DNA from: Paracoccus subflavus
GTDB taxonomy: Bacteria > Pseudomonadota > Alphaproteobacteria > Rhodobacterales > Rhodobacteraceae
Reading direction: 5' to 3'
DNA: 64,000 bases
Assembly (NCBI RefSeq): GCF_004310345.1
Contig: NZ_SISK01000006.1
Coordinates: forward strand, 124,001-188,000
In this document: positions 45,757 through 54,714 of the stretch, piece after piece
Position numbering within the stretch: position 1 is the first letter of the stretch
Layout: the number at the start of each line of letters is the position of its first letter
Program-made: the position numbers and the translations under genes
The notes under the pieces: model-generated
Database searches by the model: none
Seen by the model: the letters and a program-made list of their open reading frames with translations, nothing else
What the model was told of the DNA's origin: nothing

Positions 45757-46791
45757 ATGGTTAAAAAAGAAAATCTTAAGCCCGATATTGTTTCCGTAGC
45801 AAAGCTTGCAGGGGTCTCTGTGGCTACGGTTTCTCGGGTCATGAACCACCCTGACTTGGTTCAGCCATCGACCCGCAAGAAGGTAGAGCAGGCGATTCGG
45901 AAATGCGGTTACATCCGGAACCGCGCCGCCCAGACGATCCACGGCAGACGCAGTGCGACCATTGGTCTGGTGGTGCCGACATTGGCGTATACGATCTTCG
46001 CCGAACTCGTACAGGCATTCAACGACACCGTGACAGACAGCGGATTTACGCTGCTTCTGGCATCGCACGGCTATGATCTTGCCGCGGAATATCAACTGGT
46101 CCGAAAGCTGCTGGAACACCGCGTGGATGCGCTTGCCCTGATCGGGCTTGATCACGGCCAGGACACTTATCGCGTCCTGCGGGAACAAGGCGTGCCGGTT
46201 CTGGCCATATGGAATTATGCTGCGAATTCAGAGATATCGTGCATCGGCGTGGACAATGCCGAGGCTGGCCGGCTGGCCGCGAACCACCTGCTCATGCTGG
46301 GGCACAGGTCGATTGGCACGGTCTTTCCCGCCCTGGAGGACAACGACCGGGCACGGGCCCGGAAATCATCGGCGATGGATCGCTTCATGTCGCTTGATGC
46401 GGAACTTCGCCCGGAATGGCAGCGCCAGACCCCCTACAGCATCGCAGAAGCAAAGGTGGCCTGCCTTGACTTGCTGGACCGGGCAGAACGGCCAACCGCG
46501 CTTTTATGCGGCAATGATGTCATCGCGCAGGGGGCGATCTTTTCAGCCCTCAGGCTGGGTCTTTCGGTGCCCAGGGATGTTTCGATCATCGGTATCGGCG
46601 ACTTTGCCGGATCCGCAGAATTAGAACCAGGGCTGACCACCGTGCGGATCCCCGCCAACCGCATCGGGACCGCTGCCGCCCGGCAACTGATCAAGGCCGT
46701 GGACAATGCGGCTGATGGCGCGTTGCTGGGCACCCGGTTCGAATGTGAACTCGTCATGCGCGGCACCACGATCACCGCGCGCCCCGGTTGA
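45757..46791 (+). CDS. LacI family transcriptional regulator of the sulfonate cluster
   Basis: A 344-residue regulator. The N-terminal LacI HTH (about 11-60) contains VAKLAGVSVATVSRVMNHPD and the hinge segment, and a Peripla_BP-like effector domain follows (from ATIGLVVPTLAYTIFAELVQ to the C-terminus). It is divergent from sauS and transcribed away from the pathway, the usual layout for a local repressor. Its inducer is probably sulfoacetate or a pathway intermediate, by inference. The first 100 bp are less GC-rich than neighbouring genes. Confidence 0.88.
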   Translation: MVKKENLKPDIVSVAKLAGVSVATVSRVMNHPDLVQPSTRKKVEQAIRKCGYIRNRAAQTIHGRRSATIGLVVPTLAYTIFAELVQAFNDTVTDSGFTLLLASHGYDLAAEYQLVRKLLEHRVDALALIGLDHGQDTYRVLREQGVPVLAIWNYAANSEISCIGVDNAEAGRLAANHLLMLGHRSIGTVFPALEDNDRARARKSSAMDRFMSLDAELRPEWQRQTPYSIAEAKVACLDLLDRAERPTALLCGNDVIAQGAIFSALRLGLSVPRDVSIIGIGDFAGSAELEPGLTTVRIPANRIGTAAARQLIKAVDNAADGALLGTRFECELVMRGTTITARPG

Positions 46792-46892
46792 AGCAATGCT
46801 CACCCGGCAGCGCCCTTTGGACAGCCGCGCATGACGGCAAAGCGATCCACGCTCGCAGGCATCCGGACCTGGGATGCATAATCCGCCAGACA

Positions 46893-46942
46893 CACCGTGG
46901 CAGGCTCTCGGGGTTTCGAGATCCCTTGAGCCTGCCGTGGTG
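46893..46942. terminator. long hairpin between convergent LacI and dctQ genes
   Basis: A 9-bp perfect stem (GGCAGGCTC / GAGCCTGCC) is extended by CACC/GGTG and has a GGG/CCC inner stem. It lies in a 248-bp convergent gap and is a likely bidirectional terminator, though it has no U-run. Confidence 0.6.
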
Positions 46943-47039
46943 GCCGTCGGTGCCCACGGGCAGAGGAGTTTACGCCGCCCGGATGAGAATCACGGCCGCG
47001 ACACCTGGTGCTTGTCGCAGGGAAAATATCCCCGCCGCC

Positions 47040-47552
47040 CTAGAACGCCCCGCCATCAACCTTTGCGGCCTTGGCAGGGCCTCCAGCCTCAAGGATGATC
47101 AGCAGAAACTGCAAGCCCAGCACCGAAAAACCCAAGGGGATCAGGGCATAGGGGATCCACATCGGGGTGCCGAAGCTGCTCGAGACACGCTCGCCATAGG
47201 CATAGGCGTCATGCGACATCAGCACGCCGCGCCATGTCAGGGCAGCGCAGAAGACCACGCCGACCAAGCCCACGATCACGCCCAGAACCCGCTGCACGGC
47301 GGGCGAGGCCAGTTCGGCCATGACGCCGATGCCGATCTGTTCGCCCCGTCTCAGGGTCTCGGATGCGGGAACCAGGGCCAGATAGACCAGCAGGAAGGCG
47401 TTGACCTCCATGCTCCAACTGGTCGCGCGGGCGAAGAAGTACCGCATCAGGGCATCATAGCCGATGGTCACCATGATGAAGGCCAGCGCCAGGGCGCCGC
47501 CCGCATGAAGCAGCAGCGACACCCCGTGCACAAGCCGATCCAGCGATCGCAT
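47040..47552 (-). CDS. dctQ: TRAP transporter small membrane subunit
   Basis: A 170-residue DctQ family protein with four membrane helices (VHGVSLLLHAGGALALAFIMVTIGYDALMRYF at the start, where DALMRYFF is a typical DctQ element). It supports the DctM channel subunit. It is encoded 4 nt after dctP as the last gene of the TRAP/CoA-transferase operon. Confidence 0.9.
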   Translation of the reverse strand: MRSLDRLVHGVSLLLHAGGALALAFIMVTIGYDALMRYFFARATSWSMEVNAFLLVYLALVPASETLRRGEQIGIGVMAELASPAVQRVLGVIVGLVGVVFCAALTWRGVLMSHDAYAYGERVSSSFGTPMWIPYALIPLGFSVLGLQFLLIILEAGGPAKAAKVDGGAF

Positions 47553-47556
47553 GGCC

Positions 47557-48588
47557 TCAGGCCTCCTGACCCAGGGCCAGGTCGATGGCCTGCTGGCCGA
47601 TCTCGGCGCCGACCTCCTTCAGCCAGATTTCCCTGACATCCGCGTTGATGGCGTCGAATTCGGCCAGCTCGTCAGGGGTTGGATCGACAATCTCGATACC
47701 CGCCTCGCGGAAGGCCGGCCAGTACTGGCCCTCGAAGTAATCCTCGTTGGCGACCCGCGCGCTGTCGGCATCGAACCATTCAGCTGCTTCCGTCAGGGCC
47801 GCGCGCGCCTCCTCGGGAAGCGATTCCCACCGCTGGGTGGTCATGAAGGCGCCGATGGCAAATCCCGTCACCGGCAGGCGATAGGCGTACTTGACCTGTT
47901 CCTGCACGCTGCGCCCGTTGATGGTCGAGATGTTGGCCACGGCCGCATCCACCGTGCCGCGCTCCAGCGCGATATAGAGTTCCGAGGACGGCACACGCAC
48001 CGGTGCCGCGCCGAAATGTTCCAGCGCGGCCGATGCCTCGAAGGACACCAGACGCACTTTCTTGCCCTCGATGTCGGCCAGAGAGGTGATCGGCGCGCTT
48101 TCGATGCTCCAGACGTATTCCGGCTCCATGATGCCGCCGCCCAGGGACAGGCAGGTCAGGCCCTGCTTGGCCAGCTCGGCCTGGATCAGGGCGAAGAGCG
48201 GCCCATCGCGGCGCAGGCGGTCGGGGTTTTCGTAAAGCGGCCCGACCACGCCCGGCAGGCCCAGCACCCCCAGGATCGGCAGCGAGCGGGTGATGTAAGA
48301 GGTCGTGTGGAACATGAAATCGACCGTTCCGGAGCGCAGCGCCGGCAACTGTTCATCCGCCGACACCAGGCGCGCGCTGTCGTGATAGTCGATGCTGACC
48401 GGGCCGTCCTGCGCCTCGTTGACCCGGTCCACGAAGCCTTGCGAGCCATAGGCAAGGTCCGCATAGGATGGCGGAAGATAGCTGACGGCGGTCAGCACCT
48501 CGGCCGCGCGGGCGGTCTTGGGCCAGCCCGCCACCGACAAGGCGCCGATGGTGGCCGCGCCGCTCAGGAAAGTGCGTCTTGTGGTCAT
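47557..48588 (-). CDS. dctP: TRAP transporter substrate-binding protein with Tat-type signal
   Basis: A 343-residue DctP family receptor. The N-terminus MTTRRTFLSGAATIGALSVAG has a twin-arginine motif, with cleavage near ARAAE. The conserved ligand arginine region is PVRVPSSELYIALERGTVDAA, and LGGGIMEPEYVWSIESAPITSLADIEGKKVRL is also typical. Encoded between dctM and dctQ. The neighbouring CoA transferase and lyase suggest a hydroxy-dicarboxylic or branched carboxylic acid ligand. Confidence 0.92.
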   Translation of the reverse strand: MTTRRTFLSGAATIGALSVAGWPKTARAAEVLTAVSYLPPSYADLAYGSQGFVDRVNEAQDGPVSIDYHDSARLVSADEQLPALRSGTVDFMFHTTSYITRSLPILGVLGLPGVVGPLYENPDRLRRDGPLFALIQAELAKQGLTCLSLGGGIMEPEYVWSIESAPITSLADIEGKKVRLVSFEASAALEHFGAAPVRVPSSELYIALERGTVDAAVANISTINGRSVQEQVKYAYRLPVTGFAIGAFMTTQRWESLPEEARAALTEAAEWFDADSARVANEDYFEGQYWPAFREAGIEIVDPTPDELAEFDAINADVREIWLKEVGAEIGQQAIDLALGQEA

Positions 48589-48624
48589 GTCGTTTCCTCC
48601 CAGGTGAACATTCGGATCGTGTGG

Positions 48625-49923
48625 TCAGCCCGCCAGCCCCGGCAGCCACAATGCCAGTCCCGGTATCAGGACGAACAATGTCAGGACGGCGAATTGCAGA
48701 ATGACGAAGGGCAGCACGCTGCGGATGATCGTTTCGATCGGCAGGACGGGTGCCACGGCCTTCAATGTGTACAGGTTCAGCCCCACGGGCGGGGTGATCA
48801 CCGCCATTTCCAGGTTCATCACCAGGATGATGCCGAACCACAGCGGATCATAGCCAAGCGTCGTGACCAGCGGCAGCAGGATCGGCGTGGTGACCACGAT
48901 CAGCGAGACCGCGTCCAGCAGCATCCCCAGCAGCAGCAGCGCCACCATGACCAGCATCAGGATGGCAAAGGGTGCCAGGCCGGTCTGGGTCAGGGCCTGG
49001 GACACGGCATCGGGCAGCCGGATCAGGTTCAGGTAATCGCCAAAGATCCGGGCGCAGCCCATGATCAGCAGGATCGAGCCCGAAATGCGCGCGCTGGAGG
49101 CCAGGATGTCCCACAGCCGCGCCCAGGTCAGGGTGCGAAAGATCACTCCCGCCAGGAACATCGCGCCCAATGCCCCGAAGGCCCCCGCCTCGCTGGGGGT
49201 GGCGACCCCGGTATAGATGACGCCCAGAACCACGATCACCAGCAGCCCGGCGTGCCACAGACTGCCCAGCGACCGCAGCCGCGCGCCCCAGTCGGGCGGG
49301 CCTTCGTGTTCCAGCGGCGCCTCGGACGGGTTCAGCGTCGCGCGGATCCAGATATACACTGCCAACACGAAGGCCAGCATCAGCCCCGGAACGATGCCGC
49401 CGATGAACAGGTCGGACACCGACACGCCCGACACCGCGCCGTAGATGATTAGCGGCACGCTGGGGGGAATCAGCATCGCCAGTGCACCGGAACTGACCAC
49501 CGATCCCGCCGCCAGCCGCTGCGAATAGCCGCGCGCCAGCATTTGCGGCACCGCGATCGAGCCGATGGCCGCGACCCCGGCGATCGAGACGCCCGAGACC
49601 GCGCCGAACATGGTCGAGGCGCCTACCGTGGCCACCGCCAGCCCGCCGCGCACGCGGCTGAACCACAGGGCCGCCGCGCGGTACAGGTTCTCGCCCACCG
49701 GCGTGGCCGACAGGAAGTTGCCCATCAGGACGAACAGCGGCAGGGCGAGAAGCTCGAAGCTGTTCAGTTGCGCGAAAAGCGAGGTCGGTCCGAAGAACAG
49801 CGCCATGGCCCCCCGCGCCATGTAGAGGCCCAGCATCCCGGCAGCCCCCAGGGCCAGGAAGATGGGGGCCCCGATGCCGATCAGGCCCAGCAGGACGACG
49901 ACGACGATGATGGGTTCGATCAT
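48625..49923 (-). CDS. dctM: TRAP transporter large membrane subunit
   Basis: A 432-residue DctM protein with about 12 helices. Signatures are FVLMGNFLSATPVGENLYRAAALWFSRVRGGLAVATVGASTMFGAVSGVSIAGVAAIGSIAVPQML and IPPSVPLIIYGAVSGVSVSDLFIGGIVPGL. It is the sodium- or proton-driven channel of the TRAP system. ATG 49923 overlaps the lyase stop by 4 nt, tying uptake to the enzymes upstream. Confidence 0.93.
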   Translation of the reverse strand: MIEPIIVVVVLLGLIGIGAPIFLALGAAGMLGLYMARGAMALFFGPTSLFAQLNSFELLALPLFVLMGNFLSATPVGENLYRAAALWFSRVRGGLAVATVGASTMFGAVSGVSIAGVAAIGSIAVPQMLARGYSQRLAAGSVVSSGALAMLIPPSVPLIIYGAVSGVSVSDLFIGGIVPGLMLAFVLAVYIWIRATLNPSEAPLEHEGPPDWGARLRSLGSLWHAGLLVIVVLGVIYTGVATPSEAGAFGALGAMFLAGVIFRTLTWARLWDILASSARISGSILLIMGCARIFGDYLNLIRLPDAVSQALTQTGLAPFAILMLVMVALLLLGMLLDAVSLIVVTTPILLPLVTTLGYDPLWFGIILVMNLEMAVITPPVGLNLYTLKAVAPVLPIETIIRSVLPFVILQFAVLTLFVLIPGLALWLPGLAG

Positions 49924-50819
49924 GATGCAGCCCTTTCCCCAAACCATCCGGCCCGGCTCAACTGACCGGTAATCTTGTCGGGAACGCGCCCGGCCAGATC
50001 CTCGACCAGGGCCGACAGGCGGTCGTGGTCCAGCCCCGTCGCGATCCCCTCGCGCTGCATCAGGTAATTCACGTCCTCAGTGGCGATGTTGCCGGTGGCG
50101 CGCGGCGCAAAGGGGCAGCCCCCCAGGCCCCCGATCGAGGCATCGACAACCGTCGCGCCCAGTTCCAGCGCCGCCGACAGGTTGGCATAGCCGGTGTTGC
50201 GGGTGTTGTGCAGATGAACCCCCCAGGGGCGGCCCTGCAGCGTGGGGGCCACGTGGCGGTGCAAGCGGCGGATGTCGCCCGGCACGGCAACCCCGATCGT
50301 GTCGGCCAGCACGATCCTGTCCGCGCCCGCCGCGACCAGGGCGGCGACCATGCCGGCCACGCGGTCGGGGGGCACCTCGCCCTCGAACGGGCAGCCATAG
50401 GCGGTGGCCACCACCGCCGTGATGTCGCGCCCCGCACCCCGCGCCGCTTCGGCCGCACGGGCGAATTCGGCGACACTGTCCTCGGACGACATGCCCTGGT
50501 TGCGCCGGCAAAACGTGTCCGAGGCCACGACGGCAAATCGCAGGCCCTGGACGCGCGTGGCCAGCGCGCGCTCGGCCCCGCGCAGGTTCAGGACCAGCGC
50601 GGACAGGTGAACTCCGGGCAGCTCGGGCAGGCCTGCAAGCACCTCCTCGGCGCCCGCCATCTGGGGGACACGGGACGGGCTGACCATGCTGACCGCCTCG
50701 ATGCTGCGCAACCCGGCCGCAGCCAGCCCGGCGATCAGGCGGATGCGTTCCTCGACCGGGAAGGTCAGCGGCAGGTTCTGTAGCCCGTCGCGCGGGCCCA
50801 CTTCGCAGATCGTCACCAT
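49920..50819 (-). CDS. HMG-CoA lyase / citramalyl-CoA lyase-like enzyme
   Basis: A 299-residue HMGL-like TIM-barrel lyase that would split a 3-hydroxyacyl-CoA into acetyl-CoA and a keto acid. The N-terminal EVGPRDGLQN carries the catalytic Arg/Asp pair (R10, D11). Metal-site HLHN (with HNTRNTGYAN) and the glycine-rich cysteine loop GGLGGCPFAPRATGN are intact. The start shares one base with the CoA-transferase stop, so a transferase-then-lyase sequence is clear. HMG-CoA and citramalyl-CoA type substrates cannot be separated by eye. Confidence 0.86.
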   Translation of the reverse strand: MVTICEVGPRDGLQNLPLTFPVEERIRLIAGLAAAGLRSIEAVSMVSPSRVPQMAGAEEVLAGLPELPGVHLSALVLNLRGAERALATRVQGLRFAVVASDTFCRRNQGMSSEDSVAEFARAAEAARGAGRDITAVVATAYGCPFEGEVPPDRVAGMVAALVAAGADRIVLADTIGVAVPGDIRRLHRHVAPTLQGRPWGVHLHNTRNTGYANLSAALELGATVVDASIGGLGGCPFAPRATGNIATEDVNYLMQREGIATGLDHDRLSALVEDLAGRVPDKITGQLSRAGWFGERAAS

Positions 50820-52036
50820 CAGATCACCCCGTCGGCTTTCAGCCGTGCCAGATCGTCCGCCCTCAGGCCCAAATCTCCGTAAACCTGCGCGTTGCTGGCG
50901 CCGATTGCCTGGGGCCCCAGCCAGGCGATGTCGCCCGGGGTCCGCGACAGGACCGGGAACACGCCCGGCACGGTGATGGTGCCGAAGTCGGGGTCCTCGA
51001 TGTCGCGCACCATGCCGCGTTCGCGGAAATGCGGATCGGCCACCACCTCGGCGATGGAGTTGATCGGCCCGTAAACCACGTCATGCGCCTCCAGCCGGGC
51101 GGTCAGTTCCTGCAGGGGCAGCGACCGCGTCCAGTCCGCGATCATCGCGTCCAGTTCGGCGGCGTTCTCTCCGCGCACCTGATGGCCGGAGAAACGGGGG
51201 TCATCGGCCAAGTCGGGCCGGTCCATCGCGCGCGCCAGGCGGCGGAACATCGCGTCCACATTCGCGGCGATCACGATCCACGTGCCCTCGGCCGAGGGAT
51301 AGATGTTGGACGGCGCGATCTTGTCCAGCCCCGATCCCGAGGGCTGTCGCACATGGCCGGTCTTGGAATATTCGGTGACGCAGCTTTCCAGCATGGCAAA
51401 ACAGCTTTCGGTGATGGCCGCATCGACCACCTGCCCGCGCCCGTCGGTGCGGTCGCGGTGCCACAGCGCCATCATCATCCCCTCGAACGCGAACAGTGCC
51501 GTCAGCGTATCGCCCAGAGAGATGCCATAGCGCGGCGGCGGCATGTCGGGATAGCCGTTGATATAGCGCATCCCCGACATCGCCTCTCCGACCGAGGCAA
51601 AGCCCGGCCGCCCCGCATAGGGCCCGGTCTGGCCGAATCCCGATACCCGCACGATCACCAGGCGCGGGTTGATGGCGTGCAGTTCGGCCGGGCTCATCCC
51701 CCATTTTTCCAGCGTGCCGGGCTTGAAGTTCTCGATCAGGACATCGGCATCGGTCAGCAGCCGGCGCACCAGATCCTGGCCGCGCGGATCGCGCAGGTTG
51801 GCCGAAACCGAGCGCTTGTTGCGCGCCATGATCGGCCACCACAGCGTGCGCCCCTCGTGGCGGTTGCGACCCCAGTCGCGGATCGGATCGCCTTGGCCCG
51901 GAGCCTCGACCTTGATCACATCGGCCCCGAAATCGGCGCAGCGGGTCCCGACGAATGGCCCGGCCAGCAACTGCCCCATCTCGATGACGCGCAAGCCCCG
52001 AAGGGGCCCGAAACCTGACGGTTCGGGTTCAGTCAT
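50819..52036 (-). CDS. family III (CaiB/BaiF) CoA transferase
   Basis: A 405-residue CoA transferase that would activate an imported carboxylic acid using another acyl-CoA as donor. It shows the N-terminal GLRVIEMGQLLAGPFVGTRCADFGADVIKVE, ENFKPGTLEKWG, VSGFGQTGPYAGRPGF and a likely catalytic Asp at about 176 in SLGDTLTALFA. GGAGGACGA precedes ATG 52036. It is the first gene of the operon with the lyase and TRAP genes, divergent from a GntR regulator. Confidence 0.9.
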   Translation of the reverse strand: MTEPEPSGFGPLRGLRVIEMGQLLAGPFVGTRCADFGADVIKVEAPGQGDPIRDWGRNRHEGRTLWWPIMARNKRSVSANLRDPRGQDLVRRLLTDADVLIENFKPGTLEKWGMSPAELHAINPRLVIVRVSGFGQTGPYAGRPGFASVGEAMSGMRYINGYPDMPPPRYGISLGDTLTALFAFEGMMMALWHRDRTDGRGQVVDAAITESCFAMLESCVTEYSKTGHVRQPSGSGLDKIAPSNIYPSAEGTWIVIAANVDAMFRRLARAMDRPDLADDPRFSGHQVRGENAAELDAMIADWTRSLPLQELTARLEAHDVVYGPINSIAEVVADPHFRERGMVRDIEDPDFGTITVPGVFPVLSRTPGDIAWLGPQAIGASNAQVYGDLGLRADDLARLKADGVI

Positions 52037-52075
52037 GTCTTGTCGTCCTCCCTGCCGCGCGATGCGCGACCTCCT

Positions 52076-52094
52076 CATTGGATACAATCCAATG
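52076..52094. promoter_or_regulatory. palindrome, candidate GntR operator O1
   Basis: CATTGGAT-ACA-ATCCAATG has 8-bp arms around a 3-nt centre, 40 bp before the CoA-transferase start. The core ATTGTATC (minus strand) recurs at 52150-52160. Confidence 0.6.
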
Positions 52095-52149
52095 CCGCCC
52101 CGGGATCGCAGGCAAGTTATTTCTGTCAATCAGAACAATCGTCCGATAA

Positions 52150-52160
52150 ATTGTATCAAA
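52150..52160 (+). promoter_or_regulatory. candidate GntR operator O2
   Basis: ATTGTATCAAA repeats the ATTGTATC core of O1 about 67 bp away, just before the GTG of the GntR gene. It would permit autoregulation. Confidence 0.45.
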
Positions 52161-52174
52161 ACCCGGAGGGGATC

Positions 52175-52861
52175 GTGACCGGCAGACCCGACAGCGCGGC
52201 CGAGCGCGCCTATCGCGTCCTGCGCCAGGCGGCGCTGGATGGGCGGCTTCCCACCGACCGCAAGGTGACCGAGGACGGGCTGGCGCGGATGCTGGGCCTG
52301 TCGCGTACGCCGGTGCGCGCCGCGGTGGGCCGCCTGCTTCTTGAGGGGCTTTTGCAGCGGCGCGCCGGCCACGGGCTGTGGTGCGTTCTGCCCACGCGCG
52401 CCGCGATGCAAGAGATATTCGACATTCGCGTGCGGCTGGAATCCTATGCTGCGGCCCGCGCGGCCGAACGCGCCAGCACCGCTCAGCGCGACGCGCTGAC
52501 CGCATCGGCGCATCGCATGTCAGATCTGGTTGCGCTTCTGCGTGGCGGTCCGGACCCCGAGATCGTCCGCCGCATCCACGAGGAGAACGCCCTGTTCCAT
52601 GGCGTCATCATGCAGGCCGCCGCCGCCCCGCGGCTGGAACGACTGCTCAGTTCCACCGTGGACCTGGCCTTCGTCAGCCTGACGCTGCAGCGCTACAGCC
52701 TGCGCCAGCGTGTCCGCTCGGCCGGGCACCACCACGAGATCGCCGAGGGCATCTCGGCCGGGATGTCAGATTGGGCCAGCCGATGCATGGAGGCGCATAT
52801 TCTTTCTGCCGCCGCGACGTTTCTTCAGCAACCGACCGGAGATGCCCCGACAGAGACGTGA
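52175..52861 (+). CDS. GntR family (FCD-domain) transcriptional regulator
   Basis: A 228-residue regulator. The N-terminal GntR HTH (about 5-70, AYRVLRQAALDGRLP ... LARMLGLSRTPVRAAVGRLLLEGLL) is followed by an FCD ligand domain with the metal/ligand residues in HEENALFHGVIMQAAAAPRL and HHHEIAEGI. GTG 52175 is chosen because GGAGGGG sits directly upstream and the protein then begins at the usual family length. It is divergent from the CoA-transferase/TRAP operon and probably controls it. Confidence 0.9.
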   Translation: MTGRPDSAAERAYRVLRQAALDGRLPTDRKVTEDGLARMLGLSRTPVRAAVGRLLLEGLLQRRAGHGLWCVLPTRAAMQEIFDIRVRLESYAAARAAERASTAQRDALTASAHRMSDLVALLRGGPDPEIVRRIHEENALFHGVIMQAAAAPRLERLLSSTVDLAFVSLTLQRYSLRQRVRSAGHHHEIAEGISAGMSDWASRCMEAHILSAAATFLQQPTGDAPTET

Positions 52862-53113
52862 TCGGCTCTTTTTCACCCAGGCAACACCTGCCTGAGCCAC
52901 GCATGTCACGCGCCGAAAGCCTTGAAGCCGGAACGGACGCGCGAGTTGGGTCGCGGGATGTGCGCGGATGGGGTAGGAGGGCTGGCCATATTCTCGATAA
53001 TGGCGCGGACTTTCAGGCGGCAGGTTACTGGGCACCCAGTTGCTACGTGCACTTTCCTTGACTGCACATCTGCTCTATCCCCCAAAATGACCACAACCAA
53101 CAAGGCGGACGCA

Positions 53114-53554
53114 ATGTCCTTTGAATATTCCGTCATTCCCGCCCCGACGCGTGGAGAAAAGGCCAAGGACGCCAAGACCCCCGGCAGCCGCTATGCCTTG
53201 GCCCTAACCTCGGAACTGAACCGCATGGCGCGCGAGGGATGGGAGTATGTCCGAGCCGACGTGCTGCCCAGCGAGGAGCGCAGCGGGCTGACCGGTCGCA
53301 GCACCGTGTATCACAACCTGCTGGTCTTCCGCCGCCCTTTGGCGGCATCTGCGGCCGATACGGCATTGCGGCAGCCTCAGCCCGAATATGCGGTGGCCGC
53401 CTCGCCCATGCGCGAACCCCAGCCGGTTCCCGACCTGCCCCGCGCCGCAGCGCCGCAACCCGGCGACCTGCCTATCGGAACGCCTGCGGTCCCACCGGCG
53501 GCGGACACCGAGGCGACCCCGCCCGCGCCTCGGACCGCCCCCCTGCAGCCCTGA
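53114..53554 (+). CDS. DUF4177 protein with Pro/Ala-rich tail
   Basis: A 146-residue protein. The first 70 residues form a DUF4177-like alpha/beta unit (FEYSVIPAP, LTSELNRMAREGWEYVRADVLPSEE, YHNLLVFRR). The last 70 are Pro/Ala-rich and probably unstructured. ATG 53114 is preferred because AAGGCGGA precedes it and homologues start near FEY; ATG 53087 is possible. The stop abuts the stop of the convergent amidotransferase gene. Function unknown. Confidence 0.75.
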   Translation: MSFEYSVIPAPTRGEKAKDAKTPGSRYALALTSELNRMAREGWEYVRADVLPSEERSGLTGRSTVYHNLLVFRRPLAASAADTALRQPQPEYAVAASPMREPQPVPDLPRAAAPQPGDLPIGTPAVPPAADTEATPPAPRTAPLQP

Positions 53555-54349
53555 TCAGGCTGCGCAGGCCCGAAGCTGCGGCGCGAAAGGCTGCACCGTC
53601 ATCGTATCCCGGTCGAACACGCAGAAACTGTCAGGCGGAACCTCGGACCAGTCGTTTTCCTCGGTTTCCAGCGGCTCTGACACCACCGCCCTTCCTTGCC
53701 GGCGTTCGGACCAGCGGTGATACAGGCTGGGCGCCTGATCGTCGCTGGCATGGCGGATCGCATACAGCCTTCTGCCATCGGAAAAGGCGCAGGTCGCGCG
53801 AACAAAGGGCGCGCAGCCCCGCCGCATGGCCAGATCGGTCAGCCGCGCGACGGCCCGTTCCATGGCGCCTTTGGGATCGTGTTCCAGCCCTTCGCCCAAG
53901 GCGATCAGGAACAGCGCCTCGCTGTCCGTGGCCCCCCGGCGGCTGGGATAGAGCGCGTCGGGAATCATCGCGTCGGCATCGCGGCGATAGGTATCATACC
54001 CCCCGAACTGCCCGTTGTGCATAAAGCTCCACCGGCCCGACGCGAAGGGATGGCAGTTGTTCCGGCTGGTCGCGGTGCCGGTGGAGGCGCGCACATGCGC
54101 CATGAACAGCCCCGAGCGGACCTGCGCCACCAGACTGTGCAGGTTGGGATCCGACCAGGCGGGCAACACATCGCGATAGAGCCCCGGCTCGGGCCGCTCT
54201 CCGTACCAGGCCAGCCCGAAGCCGTCGGCATTGACCGGCGTGTGGCAACGCCGTGCGCCCTGGCTCTGCCGGATCAGCGAATGATCCGGGCGGCTGACGA
54301 TATCCTCGAGGAAAATCGGTTGGCCCACATAGGCGGCCCAACGACACAT
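53555..54349 (-). CDS. class II glutamine amidotransferase (YafJ/EgtC type)
   Basis: A 264-residue Ntn-hydrolase protein starting MCRWAAYVG, so the nucleophile Cys2 is exposed after Met removal. Motifs NADGFGLAWYG, LFMAHVRASTG, NNCHPFASGRWSFMHNGQFGGY and ATDSEALF match the glutaminase domain of YafJ/EgtC proteins. No second synthetase domain is fused. AGGGGCAGG precedes ATG 54349. It lies 65 nt after the DUF1330 gene on the same strand. The physiological substrate is unknown. Confidence 0.88.
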   Translation of the reverse strand: MCRWAAYVGQPIFLEDIVSRPDHSLIRQSQGARRCHTPVNADGFGLAWYGERPEPGLYRDVLPAWSDPNLHSLVAQVRSGLFMAHVRASTGTATSRNNCHPFASGRWSFMHNGQFGGYDTYRRDADAMIPDALYPSRRGATDSEALFLIALGEGLEHDPKGAMERAVARLTDLAMRRGCAPFVRATCAFSDGRRLYAIRHASDDQAPSLYHRWSERRQGRAVVSEPLETEENDWSEVPPDSFCVFDRDTMTVQPFAPQLRACAA

Positions 54350-54414
54350 GATCCTGCCCCTTCGTGTTTGACGTCTTTGCGACAGAACTACCACGAATGG
54401 ATGAAGAATATAGC

Positions 54415-54714
54415 CTATTCCGCAGGGGGCGCCGTTTCCTCGACGATCACAAGGTCGCGTTCGGACGCGCCTTTGGCATGGGCAAGCGCCGCCTGATATT
54501 CACTGCTTTCGTAACAGGCAACGGCGGCCTCGAAACTGGGAAAGCGGGCCACCACGTTGCGGGGCCGTTCCTGCCCTTCCATCTGCCGGTAACGCCCGCC
54601 CCGTGCCAGGAAAACCCCGCCATGCGCGGCAACGGCCGGTCCGGCGGCCTGGGCGTACCGGCCATAGGCCTCGGGGTCGGTGACGGTCACATGGGCAATC
54701 CAGAGCGCGGTCAT
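54415..54714 (-). CDS. DUF1330 family protein
   Basis: A 99-residue small ferredoxin-like (dimeric alpha/beta-barrel) protein. It has [30 protein letters not shown] and the [41 protein letters not shown] block typical of DUF1330. Its start overlaps the alaS stop by 4 nt, so it is translated together with alaS. Function unknown. Confidence 0.85.
   Translation of the reverse strand: MTALWIAHVTVTDPEAYGRYAQAAGPAVAAHGGVFLARGGRYRQMEGQERPRNVVARFPSFEAAVACYESSEYQAALAHAKGASERDLVIVEETAPPAE

Noticed and set aside
47551..49452. 633-codon open frame on the plus strand opposite dctP and dctM
   Set aside because: Low-complexity Gln/His/Asp-rich shadow frame with no recognisable domain.
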